Assembly (NCBI GenBank): GCA_947095585.1
Contig: OX352761.1
Span: 137,422,277 to 137,486,276 of the forward strand
Length of the DNA stretch: 64,000 bases
Direction of reading: 5' to 3'
Origin: Nephrocerus scutellatus
Lineage: Eukaryota; Arthropoda; Insecta; Diptera; Pipunculidae
The notes beneath the pieces were generated by a model, which saw only the letters and a program-made list of their open reading frames with translations, did no database searches and was not told the origin of the DNA. Both the position numbers and the translations under genes were made by a program. Numbering within the stretch: the first letter of the stretch is position 1; the number at the start of each line of letters is the position of its first letter. Of the stretch, positions 12,100 through 23,629 are shown piece after piece.

Positions 12100-12178
12100 T
12101 GATGGTAAAGCTTAACGAACTGGACTACGAACTACTTCCTTATCCGCTATATTCTCCAGATTCAGCCAGCCAGTGATA
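12100..12178 (+). pseudogene. Mariner transposase C-terminal remnant
   Basis: The + frame reads approximately KLNELDYELLPYPLYSPDSA. This corresponds to the conserved mariner segment around the third catalytic aspartate, usually LxELGYExLPHPPYSPDLAPSD. The catalytic-region SPDLAPSD is degraded to SPDSASQ followed by stops, so the piece is inactive. Nothing upstream or downstream extends it convincingly. It is a different fragment from the deleted mariner starting 400 bp downstream, because it carries the C-terminal end and that copy lacks it. Confidence 0.6.
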
Positions 12179-12189
12179 ATATTATGTTT

Positions 12190-12581
12190 CTAAATTTTGA
12201 ATAATAGCTCTACGGAAACAGATATGGCTCTAATTAAGAGATAGCAACCCACCGGCCTATCGTACATTGCTAAGGCTATGACTTGGTGGACTGTGGAATG
12301 TTGGGCAGACCGAATGCAATAACCTACATATATAGTGTCCTTGTCTTGACTTATAATCTCCTCTAAATAAAGAATTCTCTGCTTAATAACACCATGTCCC
12401 GTAACAGCAGAAACTCTCATATTACTTTTCACTTCACACTTGATTCTTGACCAAATATTCTCTATGGTATTAAGCATTGGGATGCTAGTCGTAAAAGAAT
12501 GGCTGTTGTCGCATTAAACGCTTCTTTCAGCGTTGGATGACAAGGTGCGTTGTCAGCAACAATCACCAAAATTGCCAGATA
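12190..12581 (-). pseudogene. Tc1/IS630-type DDE transposase remnant, C-terminal part
   Basis: Minus-strand translation shows ILVIVADNAPCHPTLKEAF (catalytic D in the DNAPCH motif). About 30 codons later, after one frameshift, PMLNTIENIWSRIKCEVK follows (catalytic E in the xPMLNxIENxWSxIK motif). This spacing and the motif pair are typical of IS630/Tc1-superfamily DDE transposases. The C-terminal portion down to about 12190 is open but unremarkable. The 5' portion of the gene continues on the far side of the mariner insertion (13074 onwards), so the transposon was already present when the mariner arrived. Stops and a frameshift make it a pseudogene. The exact family within the superfamily is not resolved. 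Confidence 0.65.
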
Positions 12582-12608
12582 CGAGGGTGGGTCAATAAGT
12601 CCTGAAAA
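12582..12608 (+). repeat. Mariner left terminal inverted repeat
   Basis: cgagggtgggtcaataagt begins immediately after the TA target dinucleotide. Confidence 0.85.
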
Positions 12609-13045
12609 TTGACACAAATTGTGTCGTCACCTTAAATTTATCATTTTTTTGTCAAGAACCATCTTTCTAAAAAACGCACCGAAATTTTATTTAGACTCTT
12701 CACCATCGATTGGAACCATTCACCACTGGTTTACTCAATTTCGGAGCTCAAGTGATGCCGAACGTTCTGGTCGCCCAATTGAGATCACCACACCAGAAAT
12801 GGTCGACAAAATTCATGGTTTGATCGGACGAACGACGAGTGAAAGTGCACGAGTTTGAAGAGGCCACAGGCTTATCATATGGCTCAGTGATTTCGGTTTA
12901 ACTTAAATATTTGGACATGAAAAAGCTTTCCGCAAAATGGGTGCACAAGTTGGAGAAACGATGGATGAAGTGTATCGAGTGAAAAGGAGAATATGTTGAA
13001 AAATAAAATGTTTTTATGACGAAAAGAATGCTCCTTATTTCATTT

Positions 13046-13071
13046 TTCAGAGACGTATTGACCCACCCTGT
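13046..13071 (-). repeat. Mariner right terminal inverted repeat
   Basis: cgtattgacccaccctgt is the inverted partner of the left end. It is followed by TA at 13072-13073. Confidence 0.85.
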
Positions 13072-13073
13072 TA

Positions 13074-13260
13074 GTTTCCTATTTCTCGCCAATGTTGCAT
13101 TAATGATCACAATTTATGTAAAAACCTTAATTATGAATTTTCATCATCGTAAGTTCAACCATCTGGGCTGTAGACAGTACAGACATTTTCCCTTAAGTTT
13201 TTTTCCAAATATCCAAATTAAGGATGCATTGTAGTGGTGCAGAATATCACCTTCCGCCGG
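13074..13260 (-). pseudogene. DDE transposase remnant, part upstream of the mariner insertion
   Basis: The minus strand reads VIINATLARNRKL just before the mariner junction and would continue into the ILVIVADNAPCH segment on the other side. Further upstream the frame is broken by stops. Assignment depends on the interrupted-gene interpretation, so confidence is moderate. Confidence 0.4.
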
Positions 13261-15345
13261 CATTCTATTCGTGGCTCGTAATTGTCTTCCGCTTTTGTGG
13301 AAAAAATAAAGATAAAAATTTCCGTCGGCGTTTTGTCGCTAACTATTTGTTATCCTCTGCAAACTTCCAATGAAAACCTAAAGACCTAAACAAATTTTTT
13401 CAGCTCTTCCGCGACCAGGCAGCGTTAAAGCTTTTAGTAGCTTTTCCTTAGATGCCGGACAATTTGAAGGATATTTTTTTTATTTCTATGCAGGTTAAAT
13501 TAATTCCTGTGTCTTTGTTTTAAATTGATTCAAAAAGGATAATCATTAACAACAAAAAGAGTAAAAATTTTGGTGTAGTAAGACTGAGCGATAATAGATA
13601 ATAAAATGTCCTTTCATAATCATTGCGTGCGTCCGAAAACCTACAAAATTATTAATAATCGATTCTATACTTATACATGTATTTTATTGTTTTTAAATAA
13701 ATAGATAATTTGAATTATAACAAATATAAATATAAAAGTATTCTACGTTTGTTGGGACTTTATATATTGGTGACTGATGGTTAAGAATTCCTTTAGCTTT
13801 TCGCATTATAAGTTTAATTAAGTAAGATACTTCGAACTCAAAAAATGTTCCCTTTTTTATGTGAGCTCAGTAACATTCACTCGAAAACATACTAAACAAA
13901 GCTATGCTACATTTTTCTGCTTGATCGCTGAATTGTATGTGCTTGCAAAAATGTTTTCTTTTTGTTTTAGCCAAAAAGGAGCATGGATTCGAATTTGTCC
14001 ACAATTGGTTATATTACTTCGGCGTGTAAATCTAAGTTGGCTCCAAGGGTAACGAAGCATTCAACGGAAAAATGTTTCGTAGACATTATCCTATTTATGT
14101 TGCTGGCCTCATTTTTATGCCAAAAAGCTGGAAACGCTATCGTTTGAACTTACCACAGGTGTGCTATGCTGAAACGTGAAAACCTACTCATCGCCGCGTC
14201 TTTTAATAGTTTCACTATACATATAGATATATATGTATTCATAAAATATTATTTTTATTCTAGAGCCACACACATACAGCAACAACAAAATAACCGCAAC
14301 CGACTCAAATATTTCTAGCTTGCTGTGAAATGTGTGTAGTAAGTGCGGCATCTCATTGCATTCAGCACAGCGAACTACTCCCCGACAAGGAAGTGCTGAA
14401 TTCTTCTTTGATTTCCAAATGTTTGCCACATTCCCGGAGTAAGTAGGATCCTTTAGAAATATTTGATGCTTGCTTGGCTCGTTCAACATGCCACGTCAGA
14501 CGGAATGCGACGGTTCGTTCAATTTGAATAACCTTGTTCGCTTTTCGCGTTGTTGGAAGTTTGGTTGCGTTTAGTGTCGCACGCATACACAAAAAGAATA
14601 CAAAACGATAATTCTTTACTGCACCTTTAGGAAGAGAAAAATCTCAAATGGAACAAAGTTGAGAAGGATTCCTTCTGTTAAGCTGGATTTTACAAGCACA
14701 CACAAATATATACTGTCTGCGGATTAGTTCAGGTTTTGAATGTCCCCATTTTGGTTAGGATCTGTCTGTCAGCTTAGTGTTAGATCAATAAGTCAAAAGT
14801 CTATTTAGGTATTGAAAAATATTACGCATATTATTGGCGCGACAGGATACTACACTGCGCTAATTCACACTAAACTTCCTTTTTCAGTTTATTATCCTTT
14901 GATACTGATGTCGATGCTACGAAAACGATTAGTAATTGCTTCTTCGTTAGAATCAGTTTGAATGTTTTTATGACATGGTACACCATGATATTTGCATAGC
15001 ATGTCTCGGTTGCATAAATCAGCATCAATGTCTGCGCAAGAGGTAAATAGGTTAGTTTCTTTTTTAAAACTCATAAAGTTAAAAACTTAAAACTTAATAT
15101 TCATATTACGCGTTATCTATCTTTTCATCAAGGTTTGTGGTTCATTGCAGTTTCAAATTATCGAATAGTCAAAGGCAGATTTGTTTTGTCTGTTTTTATT
15201 TTTCCACGTCATGGATTTTCGCACAAAAACCTAATGTATTTTTTTTTTTAAAGAAGTGATCTTGGAAGTATAAAGAATTTCGAAAAGCTTATCTATTTTA
15301 AAACTAAGCAACGGAAAACGCATCACCAAATTGCAACAATGTTTA
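13261..15345. other. Non-coding stretch
   Basis: Nothing supportable was seen. The part at 13600-13760 is very AT-rich. Frames at 13861-14052 and 14184-14592 show no domain. Confidence 0.55.
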
Positions 15346-15480
15346 CAATCGAAAGTTGTGCGAACCTTGAAAACTGCCATCTTGTTTGGGGAAGACGACC
15401 CCTTTCTGATGAAGGAGCACCCAAAAAAGTGTTTTAAAGAGGTTTAAAGGGAGTTAATTGATACTACATGAAAGGTAATA
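15346..15480 (-). repeat. Dispersed repeat family, copy 1 (inverted arm)
   Basis: Its minus strand matches 33118-33270: TTACCTTTCATxTxxTATxAATTAA, then, after a diverged middle, CCCCAAACAAGATGGCxGTTTTCAA. It lies head-to-head with copy 2 immediately downstream. Confidence 0.7.
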
Positions 15481-15539
15481 TGGGTAAGTATAAACGAACA
15501 AAAAGCTGGATCAATCGAACCACTCTTGCCAAGTCAAAA

Positions 15540-15700
15540 TCTGACTTTTCCATAAAAGTTCAAAAAATGACTTTGGATGCGCCTCCCTCAGAAAGTGTAC
15601 ATCTCCCCCTAACAACGTAGCGGTTTTCAAGATCTGCATAACGGGGGCTTTCAGGCAAGTGGAGTCTCGAAATTCTAGCCCCTCCGGGCTATACTGCAGT
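15540..15700 (+). repeat. Dispersed repeat family, copy 2
   Basis: It contains ATCTCCCCCTAACAACGTAG, then CGGTTTTCAAGATCTGCATAA and CGGGGGCTTTCAGG. It ends near CTATACTGCAGT, matching CTATACCGTAGT at the end of the copy at 33.3 kb. Together with copy 1 it forms an imperfect inverted pair. Confidence 0.65.
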
Positions 15701-17605
15701 TTGCTATAAACAACTGTTTTTGTATGCGAATATTATAAAATACCACATATATGCAATGTAAGTTGATTCACCTTCCATTTAAACTAGGCCACACCTATAA
15801 AAAATATTGTTGCTGTGTAGAACTAATTGTTACCTTTCACTTTATACCAATATTTAGGCCCACGGCCCACCCGCTTTTTAACACTTCCTTTTTTTTAACT
15901 TTTATGCAAAAGTCAAGACTACATAAACATTAACTGATGCAAATGAATGTTTTACGTATTTATGTACGAGTATAAAGATAAAAAATTTAAGGAAATATTC
16001 CAGAATTGTTTGATAGAATGAGATCAATTTAATAATCGAACTTCCGACACAATAATAGATAGAAGTCATATTTTCGCCGTATTATTTGAAACTAATAAAC
16101 ATTAGCTAATCATAAAAGAAATATTTCAGCCAATAACATATCAATACGTAATTGCCCTTAAATATATGCAAAATGTGCAAATAACAAAATCCAAATACAT
16201 CAGACAAGAAAGCAATTTGTGCCTAAGGACAGATGGATATTATGACATTCTTCCGGTAGTTGCAACACAAATAATAATGGCAATAATGTATCTCATACAC
16301 ACACATAAGCACAGGCATATAAGCACAAGAAGTTACAAAGGCATCCGTTCCATTCAAAGACATTTCAGGCAATTCCATCCCGACCTTTTTGTATTAATTT
16401 TTGATCATATTATTTTCTTTCAATAAACATCCTCGAAATGACACACAAATGAGCTTTTTCCGCTTAGTCCTTCCACTATGACAGAGAGATGAACATGCAT
16501 TTGTGTGGTAAATAAGCAATGTCGCGCCTATTTCGAGGCTAATTTTCTGTTTGGGAATTTTGAGGAAAAATTTAAATTTCTTGAGTGTGAGTATGTGTGT
16601 CTTATCTTAGCTAGCAAAGCACTCGTCCGGATCCTTTCTTATCGAGCGCAGAAAGCCTTTAGTCGTTTGACTTAGTCCAAACGAACGATTCATATTTATG
16701 CATTATTAGAAGATGATAAATGGTATAAAGATACATGCAAGCTTCGTATGTGCATTCTATCAGCGCTCGAGGGTTATTAAATTTTAAAGGATTATGTCAA
16801 AAAAGCCGATGCGACATGCCCCATTATAGTTGCTATTATTGCAATACGAACATTACCGCAAAGGTTCATAGATATCGAGTGTATGTTGTGGTTATTCATC
16901 TTGGGTAGTACATATTGTATTTATCCTGCCTCAATTCCAATTTGTGATCCTTTTCTTCTTCCTCTCCATCTTATATTTGTACCATGTAGAATAAATGATA
17001 ATAAAAAAATAAAAATGCAACCTGCTTTGCTTTGGCTTGATGCATGTCGAGCATCACCCATAATAATGAAATTATATAAAAGTTGATGTGGCGTGGAGCT
17101 TCTAGCAAATGCTTTGAGTCAGAACAACAAAAAAAGAAGTTAATTCTTTTTTTCCAATTTTCCTTCGCAATAAAACGTGAAATACAATTTCATGTTTAAT
17201 CTCTCAGAAGGCAGAAAATACCCGCACTTCACGTTCATATCTCATTAAATGAGATATTGTCCTTTGTGATATTGGACAGTGCCACATATGACATGTTGGC
17301 AGTTGGCTCTCTTACACTGACCAACTGTAAAGAATTTCGTTTCATGAGCATGTTGTGGTCAGTGGACACTGGCGCTTTTTGATGTCGTTATTGTTGCTTC
17401 CTTAGTGCTAAATACAAATATATAACCGCTGTATTGTGGGTCCTATAAATGTTAAGCCAGCCTCCAATATACGCTGCTGCTATAGATCTATATAGCTATA
17501 GATCAAAGAATATTGGATGTCAACTTGAAATGTTTACCAAGAAAATGGTATGGGTTCGTTGCAATACTTATATGTATACATACAAATGCTGGCCAAACAA
17601 AGGTT
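15701..17605. other. Non-coding stretch
   Basis: No gene or repeat could be supported. Frames up to 86 codons (16166-16426) lack recognisable features. Confidence 0.55.
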
Positions 17606-17655
17606 TAAATGTCATCATCATTTTGACTCTAAAACAGCATCCAGGTTTGGCCTCC
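17606..17655 (-). mobile_element. RTE-type LINE tail fragment
   Basis: CATCATCATTTTGACTCTA, then CATCCAGGTTTGGCCTCCC on the + strand. This resembles the inverted 3' tail of the RTE family seen at 4811 and 20622. It abuts the next, plus-strand LINE fragment. Confidence 0.45.
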
Positions 17656-18295
17656 CTAATGTTTTGATTGAGAGAGTCGAGAGTTTCCAATATCTTGGGA
17701 GCATTGTTTCGACCGAAGGTGGACATTGAACAGGACATTGTCAACCGAATCGGCAAAGCAAAATCAGTATTTGGAATGATGTCCATGATATGGCCAAGCA
17801 ATTCGATCAGCTAAAAAACCAAGCTGCGACTGTTCCGTTCAAATGTTGAATCCGTTCTGTTTTATGGGTGCAGCACTTGGAAGGTGACCGCTACTATCAC
17901 AAAAAGATTACAAACATTCGTAAATAGGTGCCTACGGAACATCTTAAGGGTTTTCTGGCCCAACCGTATATCTAACGAACATCTTTACCAGAGAACGGGT
18001 CAGGAATAGGCACAACCATCCAACGACGGAAGTGGCAGTGGATTGGTCATACACTCCAAAGAGGCGACAGCTCCATAGCAAACTACGCAATGCAATAGAA
18101 TCCGTTATCTCAGGATGGAAGAAGAACGGGTCGTCCGAGAAATACATTGCACAGAACAGTTGAGGAGGAGTCACGGCAATTGGGGCTCTTACAAGAGTTG
18201 GAGAGAGCTGAAGCTCATTGCCAGAAACCGCACGCGATGGCGCGTAGGCGTAGGCCTTAGGACCCACAAGGGGATATAGGACATAAGTAAGTAAA
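17656..18295 (+). pseudogene. LINE ORF2 C-terminal region with 3' tail
   Basis: Read across at least two frameshifts, the + strand gives ERVESFQYLGSIVSTEGG, DIVNRIGKAKSVFGMM, KLRLFRSNVESVLLYGCSTW, LQTFVNRCLRNILRVFWPN and RRRKWQWIGHTLRRGDSSIA, followed by a GRRTGRPRNT-like segment. This succession (QYLGS, LLYGCxTW, CLRxIL, WxGHxLRR, GRPxxT) follows the reverse transcriptase core in RTE-like and related non-LTR retrotransposons. The reverse transcriptase motifs themselves are absent, so this is a 5'-truncated copy. It ends in a TAAG-rich tail at 18275-18303, the kind of short-repeat 3' end used by RTE-type elements. The clade (RTE versus a neighbouring group) is not certain. It was possibly the same family as the palm-domain fragment at 27.7 kb. 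Confidence 0.85.
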
Positions 18296-18303
18296 GTAAG
18301 TAA

Positions 18304-20619
18304 CTTAAGTATTCTGCAAGAGTACTACTTAATAGACTTTTTAGTCAAAAAAAAAAAAATTATACTTAAAGAAGTTATTCTTCGTTTGATTCCTCCACTG
18401 CTGTCGTTCTTTAACGCAATACTTTTAAATATGAAAGTTTCATCATTACAATTTTCTATTAAACCAACTTATCATTCCACATTTTCCAGCTTCATGACGT
18501 ACTAATTTTTATTTTCATTTAATATTAAATACAAGCTAATAAGAATATACATACTTAATACCAGAGTCTGGCTAAGCTTAATCACGTCATATGCTGATCC
18601 TAACCTAAACTGTACAAATTTGTCTGGCGCTTAAGTATGTTCTTTGGACCGCTGCAATCATAATAAGGGAATTACAATGGCAGCATATGATGCAGTAAAT
18701 TTAAAGCTACAATTGGCTTTAAAATTATGGTAATCCTTGTTTTCACTTACTCTCGCTATGCAGCACATAGAACGCGCTCCTGAATTTTAAAGTTTAATTT
18801 TCAGCAATTTCAGTAACAGACGGCGACAAAACTCGACACTATGCTCACACCTCGCTTTTACCACAAAGCAAAGAGACCTTTGCTTCCGGGTACCAACCCG
18901 ACCATCAGTATACAATACCCGCACGCTTACCGCGATGTAAATGTGCAGAACGTTTGGATGTAAATGCGCCCTGGAAGTCAACCGTGATGGTCCTCGATAG
19001 CACATGACTTAAAGTTTTCACGTTTGCAGTTGACTCTCACTCTGCATCTGCACACTCTGAAAGAATTGAATCCTCATGTTTGTTTATTCATAAATACCAG
19101 ACGTGCTTCACACAGGCACACGCACAGTCATTACAAATGAGTGCGGAACCTCTCACCCGTTGGACATTTTGGCTGGCATCGAATGCGGTTTGGACATACC
19201 AAGTTAATCGCTATAGCCGTGGCATGCCATCTGCACGCTGTAAGTGCTCTCCAGCTTCCGGAAAGTGGAGTAAAAAATATCGCAAAGTGTTTAATCCTTG
19301 CTTTGAATAATTTACAGATTGCTCGCTTAGCTTAGCCTTACACCGATGAGGATGATGAGGGAAAAATTCCAACAAGTTAGCAGCAGGACATTGCATGTCG
19401 GGCAAATACTATTTTCCTTACAAATTAAGACGATAACGATGCTTAATTTTTGTAAATTAAAATAATAATAATGAGCGGTAACTGATTAAAAAATGCTGCA
19501 CGACTACAAATGAAGTATTTTGAGACTTTTTCCGACTTAATTATTCTGCGCACTTTGCCATTTCCAGTAAAAGAGTAGTCTCTTCTATATATCTGTATCA
19601 GTACTACTTAACTGTATGACTTGGTGCGAAAAAATCTTTCCTTTGCTTTTGGAAATAATTAATATATTCTAAAACGAGCCAGGGAATTCCTAGTTAAGCA
19701 CAGCACAGAGCTCCTGATGGTCTCTCTTACATGAATCAAATGAGTTACAATGCGAATTCATCTATGAGACCTGCTTCCCTCTATGCTGCATATTTAACTA
19801 ACTGCACTACCGATGTTGATGTTGATTAACTTTAATATGCTCCGGTGATGCCTGCCGGTAGCTTCTAACCCAACAGATTCGCATGCTTTAGTTCTGCCTG
19901 TCTATGTGGTCTACGTTGAGTTCTGTTTAAATGAAGAACCTCCAAGGACCACTTCTTTTGCCGCACATATCGCACTCAATTAGTTGAAATGAAGGAGTGT
20001 TTTCTAGAGGGAGCAGCCATCCTTCTTTGTTGCTTTTATTTCTTAGCCTGACGTTTCTAACATTTGCTATTCACTGATTCAATGGAATTTCAAAAGGATC
20101 ATACCATCTTCTTGGTTGATTGTTTATATGCATTTCCTGTATCAGTACCTGTGTTGTACTGTACGAGGAACCTGGGCAATTAATTGCGGCAATAAGGTAT
20201 CGATTAAATTCACGATTAAAGGTGTATATTCCTATGGCATATGCACTTGCATGTATATGAGCACACGTTAATGTGCGCACTATCTAGATGTGTGGTAAGA
20301 TGAAGATGACCAAGTGGCACAGTAGGGCAAATATGTGGAGCGAGGTTTAAAATACAAACGTGTTTTTGGATTTCTTTAGCTTAGCTCTTAAGTGGACCAG
20401 CTAAGTTTTCAGAGAGATAGCTGGTCTAAAATTTTGCATCCAGACTGAAAAGCTTTCAATTACATACAACACAATACAAGACACTTACAGGTGATACGTA
20501 TGGGTCAACTTTCAGTCTTTCTGTTAAAGCATCTAAATTCATTCATAATAATTAAAGAAAAAACTTTTATTTTCCCACCTTTCTATTTTATATGCACTTC
20601 AAAATCAGACAACATCAAA
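18304..20619. other. Non-coding stretch
   Basis: No gene is supported. An A-run lies at 18347-18359. Small overlapping frames at 18787-19405 lack domain signatures. Confidence 0.55.
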
Positions 20620-20712
20620 ATCATCATCATATTTGACTCTACAACCGGGGTCCGGTCATGGCCTCTCGCAAAAAGTCTCTCCAATAGTCCCGATTATAAG
20701 CCGATGACATAC
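20620..20712 (-). mobile_element. RTE-type LINE 3' end
   Basis: The minus strand encodes SSAYNRDYWRDFLREAMTGP followed by RL and a stop, then an ATGATGATG tail. The same ending occurs at 24.71 kb (QDRWRDFLHEARTGHRL, stop, ATG tail). It is separated by about 90 bp from more 5' RTE coding sequence on the same strand. Most of ORF2 has therefore been deleted between them. Confidence 0.8.
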
Positions 20713-20761
20713 ACTTAAGTGGGACATGAGTAAAATTTTTTCTGTTGGGACTTATGTCACT

Positions 20762-20775
20762 GGGACTTAAGTCCC
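20762..20775. repeat. Perfect 14-bp palindrome
   Basis: gggacttaagtccc is preceded by the related gggacttatgtcact, giving two 15-bp direct units. It sits between the two parts of the deleted RTE element. Confidence 0.7.
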
Positions 20776-20779
20776 TGCG

Positions 20780-21375
20780 CCGATAATAATGTTGTGATAT
20801 CTCAATTCTTATGCATGAGGCACAGGATGCCTCTTCGCCAGTCTTCTAGCATCGCCTCTTTCTCATTACATACATACGCTATTATTTCATAAATTACTTG
20901 GTGTATTGTGGGGCCTCCTATTTTAATCAGTTCCGCTGGATCCCATCTGATTCCGGGGCCTTATTAATTTGAGCCGATTTACCGGTCTGCTTACTTCGTC
21001 TATGCTTGGTGACGGTACCATAGTACGGTCTTCGGTCATTGGTGGATCCAATTGAAATTCTTCCTCAGTAAGCTGGCCATTTAGCAACTCATGAAAATGC
21101 TCTTTCCATCGATCTAAGGTGCCTTTGAGATAGGTGATCACATTACCCTCTTTGTCTTTGCAGTATGTGCAACGCGGTGTATATTACGTCATACTGCGGA
21201 CTCTTTGGTAGAACTTCCGCGCCTGGTGCGGTCCTTGCTCTCTGTACTGTTCTATTTAGTTCACGGATGAGATTCTTCTCCCAGGCTGATTTATTTTGCC
21301 GGTGAACTGTTTTTTCATATCTTCTGAGCTCTTTATATGTGCCCGCGTTCTATGAGATGTTGCATTGCTCGGTAC
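20780..21375 (-). pseudogene. RTE-type LINE ORF2, linker and start of reverse transcriptase
   Basis: The minus strand reads, in order, an RRYEKTVHRQNK-like basic segment, a segment around EQYREQGPHQ, DKEGNVITYLKGTLDRWKEH, FHELLNGQLTEEEFQLDPP, then SIDEVSRPVNRLKLIRPRNQ. After a frameshift comes an AELIKIGGPTIHQVIYEI-like segment. This is the region between endonuclease and the first reverse transcriptase motifs in RTE elements (usual RWxEHFxELLN and AIxxLKxxKAPGxDGIPAELIK). The conserved KAPG is changed to RPRN. Stops and frameshifts show that it is dead. It matches the plus-strand copy at 23.64-24.2 kb in order and content. Confidence 0.85.
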
Positions 21376-23629
21376 GCAAAATTCTTACGTTCAGTCGCAC
21401 ATCGAAATCACATGAGCTTATCAATGCAATAAATCAATCAGATTAAACAACACTTTACAACATTTAATCCGAAATTGATCAAGTTAACTGAAAATTGTCC
21501 TACTGTGCAAGATAAGGCTTTACCTTTATCCACACAGCTTGTCAGAAATTCTGACACATAGGTACACACTTAAACCACCCGATAACTTCGCTTCGCTTCA
21601 AAAGGACCATAAGATGACCAGAGGACCAAAGAACATTAGATGCTTCTCGATGTACATTGAAAGAGAACCCTCAAGGACATTTATTGCGATGATAATTATT
21701 ATGAGCTCACCGGCAAAAGGGGTAGAACAACACACTCCATACTTCACACTCACACTTCTAATGGAAGGTGCCACCAACAGGAGTCACCTCGACTGCGGAA
21801 ACCACTTGGCATTTATTATCTTTGCTTCGATATGAAAGGTTTGGTCGTCTCGAGATATCATCTGCAATGGCGAGCATCATGTGGCATAGCATTGAGTTGC
21901 ATTGTTATTGACGGAAGTTAAGATGGCTTCGAGTACCCATATGTAAGTATGCACGAGTATGTACGTATGTATCAAAGTCGGTAGAAAATCTAAATCAAAA
22001 TCTAAGGCGATACGCCTTGTTACCACATGATATATAGCATACCAAGCATTATTAGGCCTGATTGAACGAACCGGCCAATATATCATGTAAATCGAGAACA
22101 TAATTGGTTACCCTAGTGAACCATCTAGAATACCACACATAACAGAAAAACAGTTGCATCCAGAAAGGTGATCATCAGACAGTGGGAAATTTAATTAGCA
22201 ATAATTAGGATCGAATTTAACTCATCTGTAAGTTTGATGAATGTTTATCTTCTGTGCGGTGCCTTGTGAAATGTTGAACAGATCATCAGATATCCAAATA
22301 ATGTATTTTTTGATGCATCATATATTCGTCAATAATGAGATATTGATTTCGAACGTGTTGGCCACTTTAAATGATATTCAACAGAGCAAATTAAATGCGT
22401 TGAGGTATGAAATATACATTTAATTTGATGTGAGCTTCCTTAAATGAACATACTATGTAAGGTCTGCAATTTCCAAGTCTACAGCATATATGTAATATTA
22501 TGTCAGAGATAGTTTTCGGAAGATTTTTCACTCAGCCTTCTCTTCTCCATTTTTTGTACTTCAAAACTTTAATGCCATTATGCTGCCATCAAACTTCTTT
22601 TTGTATAATACCAGAATTGTCGCTTCAACTCCAAGTTACCTGCGAAATGTATGTTTTCAACAAAAATTCAGTTCATTATCGTTTATTGTCGGATACATCA
22701 GACCAATCGTACAAAACTTAAACTCAAATGCAAGTTCACATTAAGCGCATAGGGAGGTCTTGTAGTTTTCTTTACAAACGAATAAAAACTAAGAATTTCT
22801 TCGCATTCTTTCTCGATATTTGGCTATGGAGAGTGCTGCTGATCTTTGATATGCACATCCGCCTGCCTTTATAATTTAGTTTTCACAGTTACTGAAGCTG
22901 TTAGCTTAGGTGCTCTCTCAGTAATACACATATTCAACACGTTGCAATGTTGAAAAAATATGCCATTACCCGAATTGACTTTTTTCTTCCAAGTTAAGTT
23001 TCAAACTTTCTTCTGACAAGTGCATTTTCCGCTCACAGATGTGCTGTTAAATTGTTTTTAAATCTACAACTACGGTTTCATGGTAGCTGAGATTGCGTAA
23101 AGTTTGAGATGGAAACGGAAATAGAAAAGTATTAGTAAACTGAAATGGAACTTAAGTACCTACGTGGTACTTTTCATCTATTTGTTAATAAAAAGAGGAT
23201 ATTACAAGAAATACATAAAAGAGAAACGCATGTAACTTTATTTCCTTTTCATTGGCTTATTCAAAGGCTCACTCTTATAAACGCTAATGTGCCATATGTG
23301 TGAATGGAAAAAGAACGAAAACAATCAAAAAAATTAATTTTCCATTATAAAAACAATTATGTAGTAATATTATTGTATCTTGGTTGGTATGGTGCTCCGA
23401 GCGCGGATTGGATAATCACGAAAGACTGCATCCGTGAATCAGATTCGAGTCAAAACGGCTGCCCTTCACAATGAAGAGACCAGAAACAACTACGGTCAAG
23501 CGAAGAACTTGCCCTAAATGCAGCGAGAGTTAGTCCTGGGGTTAATATGTCAGGCGTATAAGAAAAATAGACACGCCTTAGGAATACTGTCATTAGTACT
23601 TTTGACTCCATATAGTAGGCAGTAGTCGT
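21376..23629. other. Non-coding stretch
   Basis: No gene is supported. The piece at 23390-23629 precedes the RTE copy and might be diverged RTE sequence, but I could not match it. Confidence 0.5.

Larger units (their letters stand above)
12582..13071 (+). mobile_element. Internally deleted mariner element
   Basis: The element is 490 bp long. Its left end cgagggtgggtcaataag is mirrored at the right end (minus-strand acagggtgggtcaatacg), and it is flanked by TA dinucleotides at 12580-12581 and 13072-13073. The left part encodes a mariner helix-turn-helix segment containing SIGTIHHWFTQFR and SDAERSGRPIEITTPEMV. After a frameshift come further N-terminal pieces (LSYGSVISV, KKLSAKWVHKL). The sequence then runs almost directly into the right terminal repeat, so the catalytic DDD domain is missing. 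It could at most be moved by a transposase supplied elsewhere. It sits inside the minus-strand DDE transposase remnant. Confidence 0.9.
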
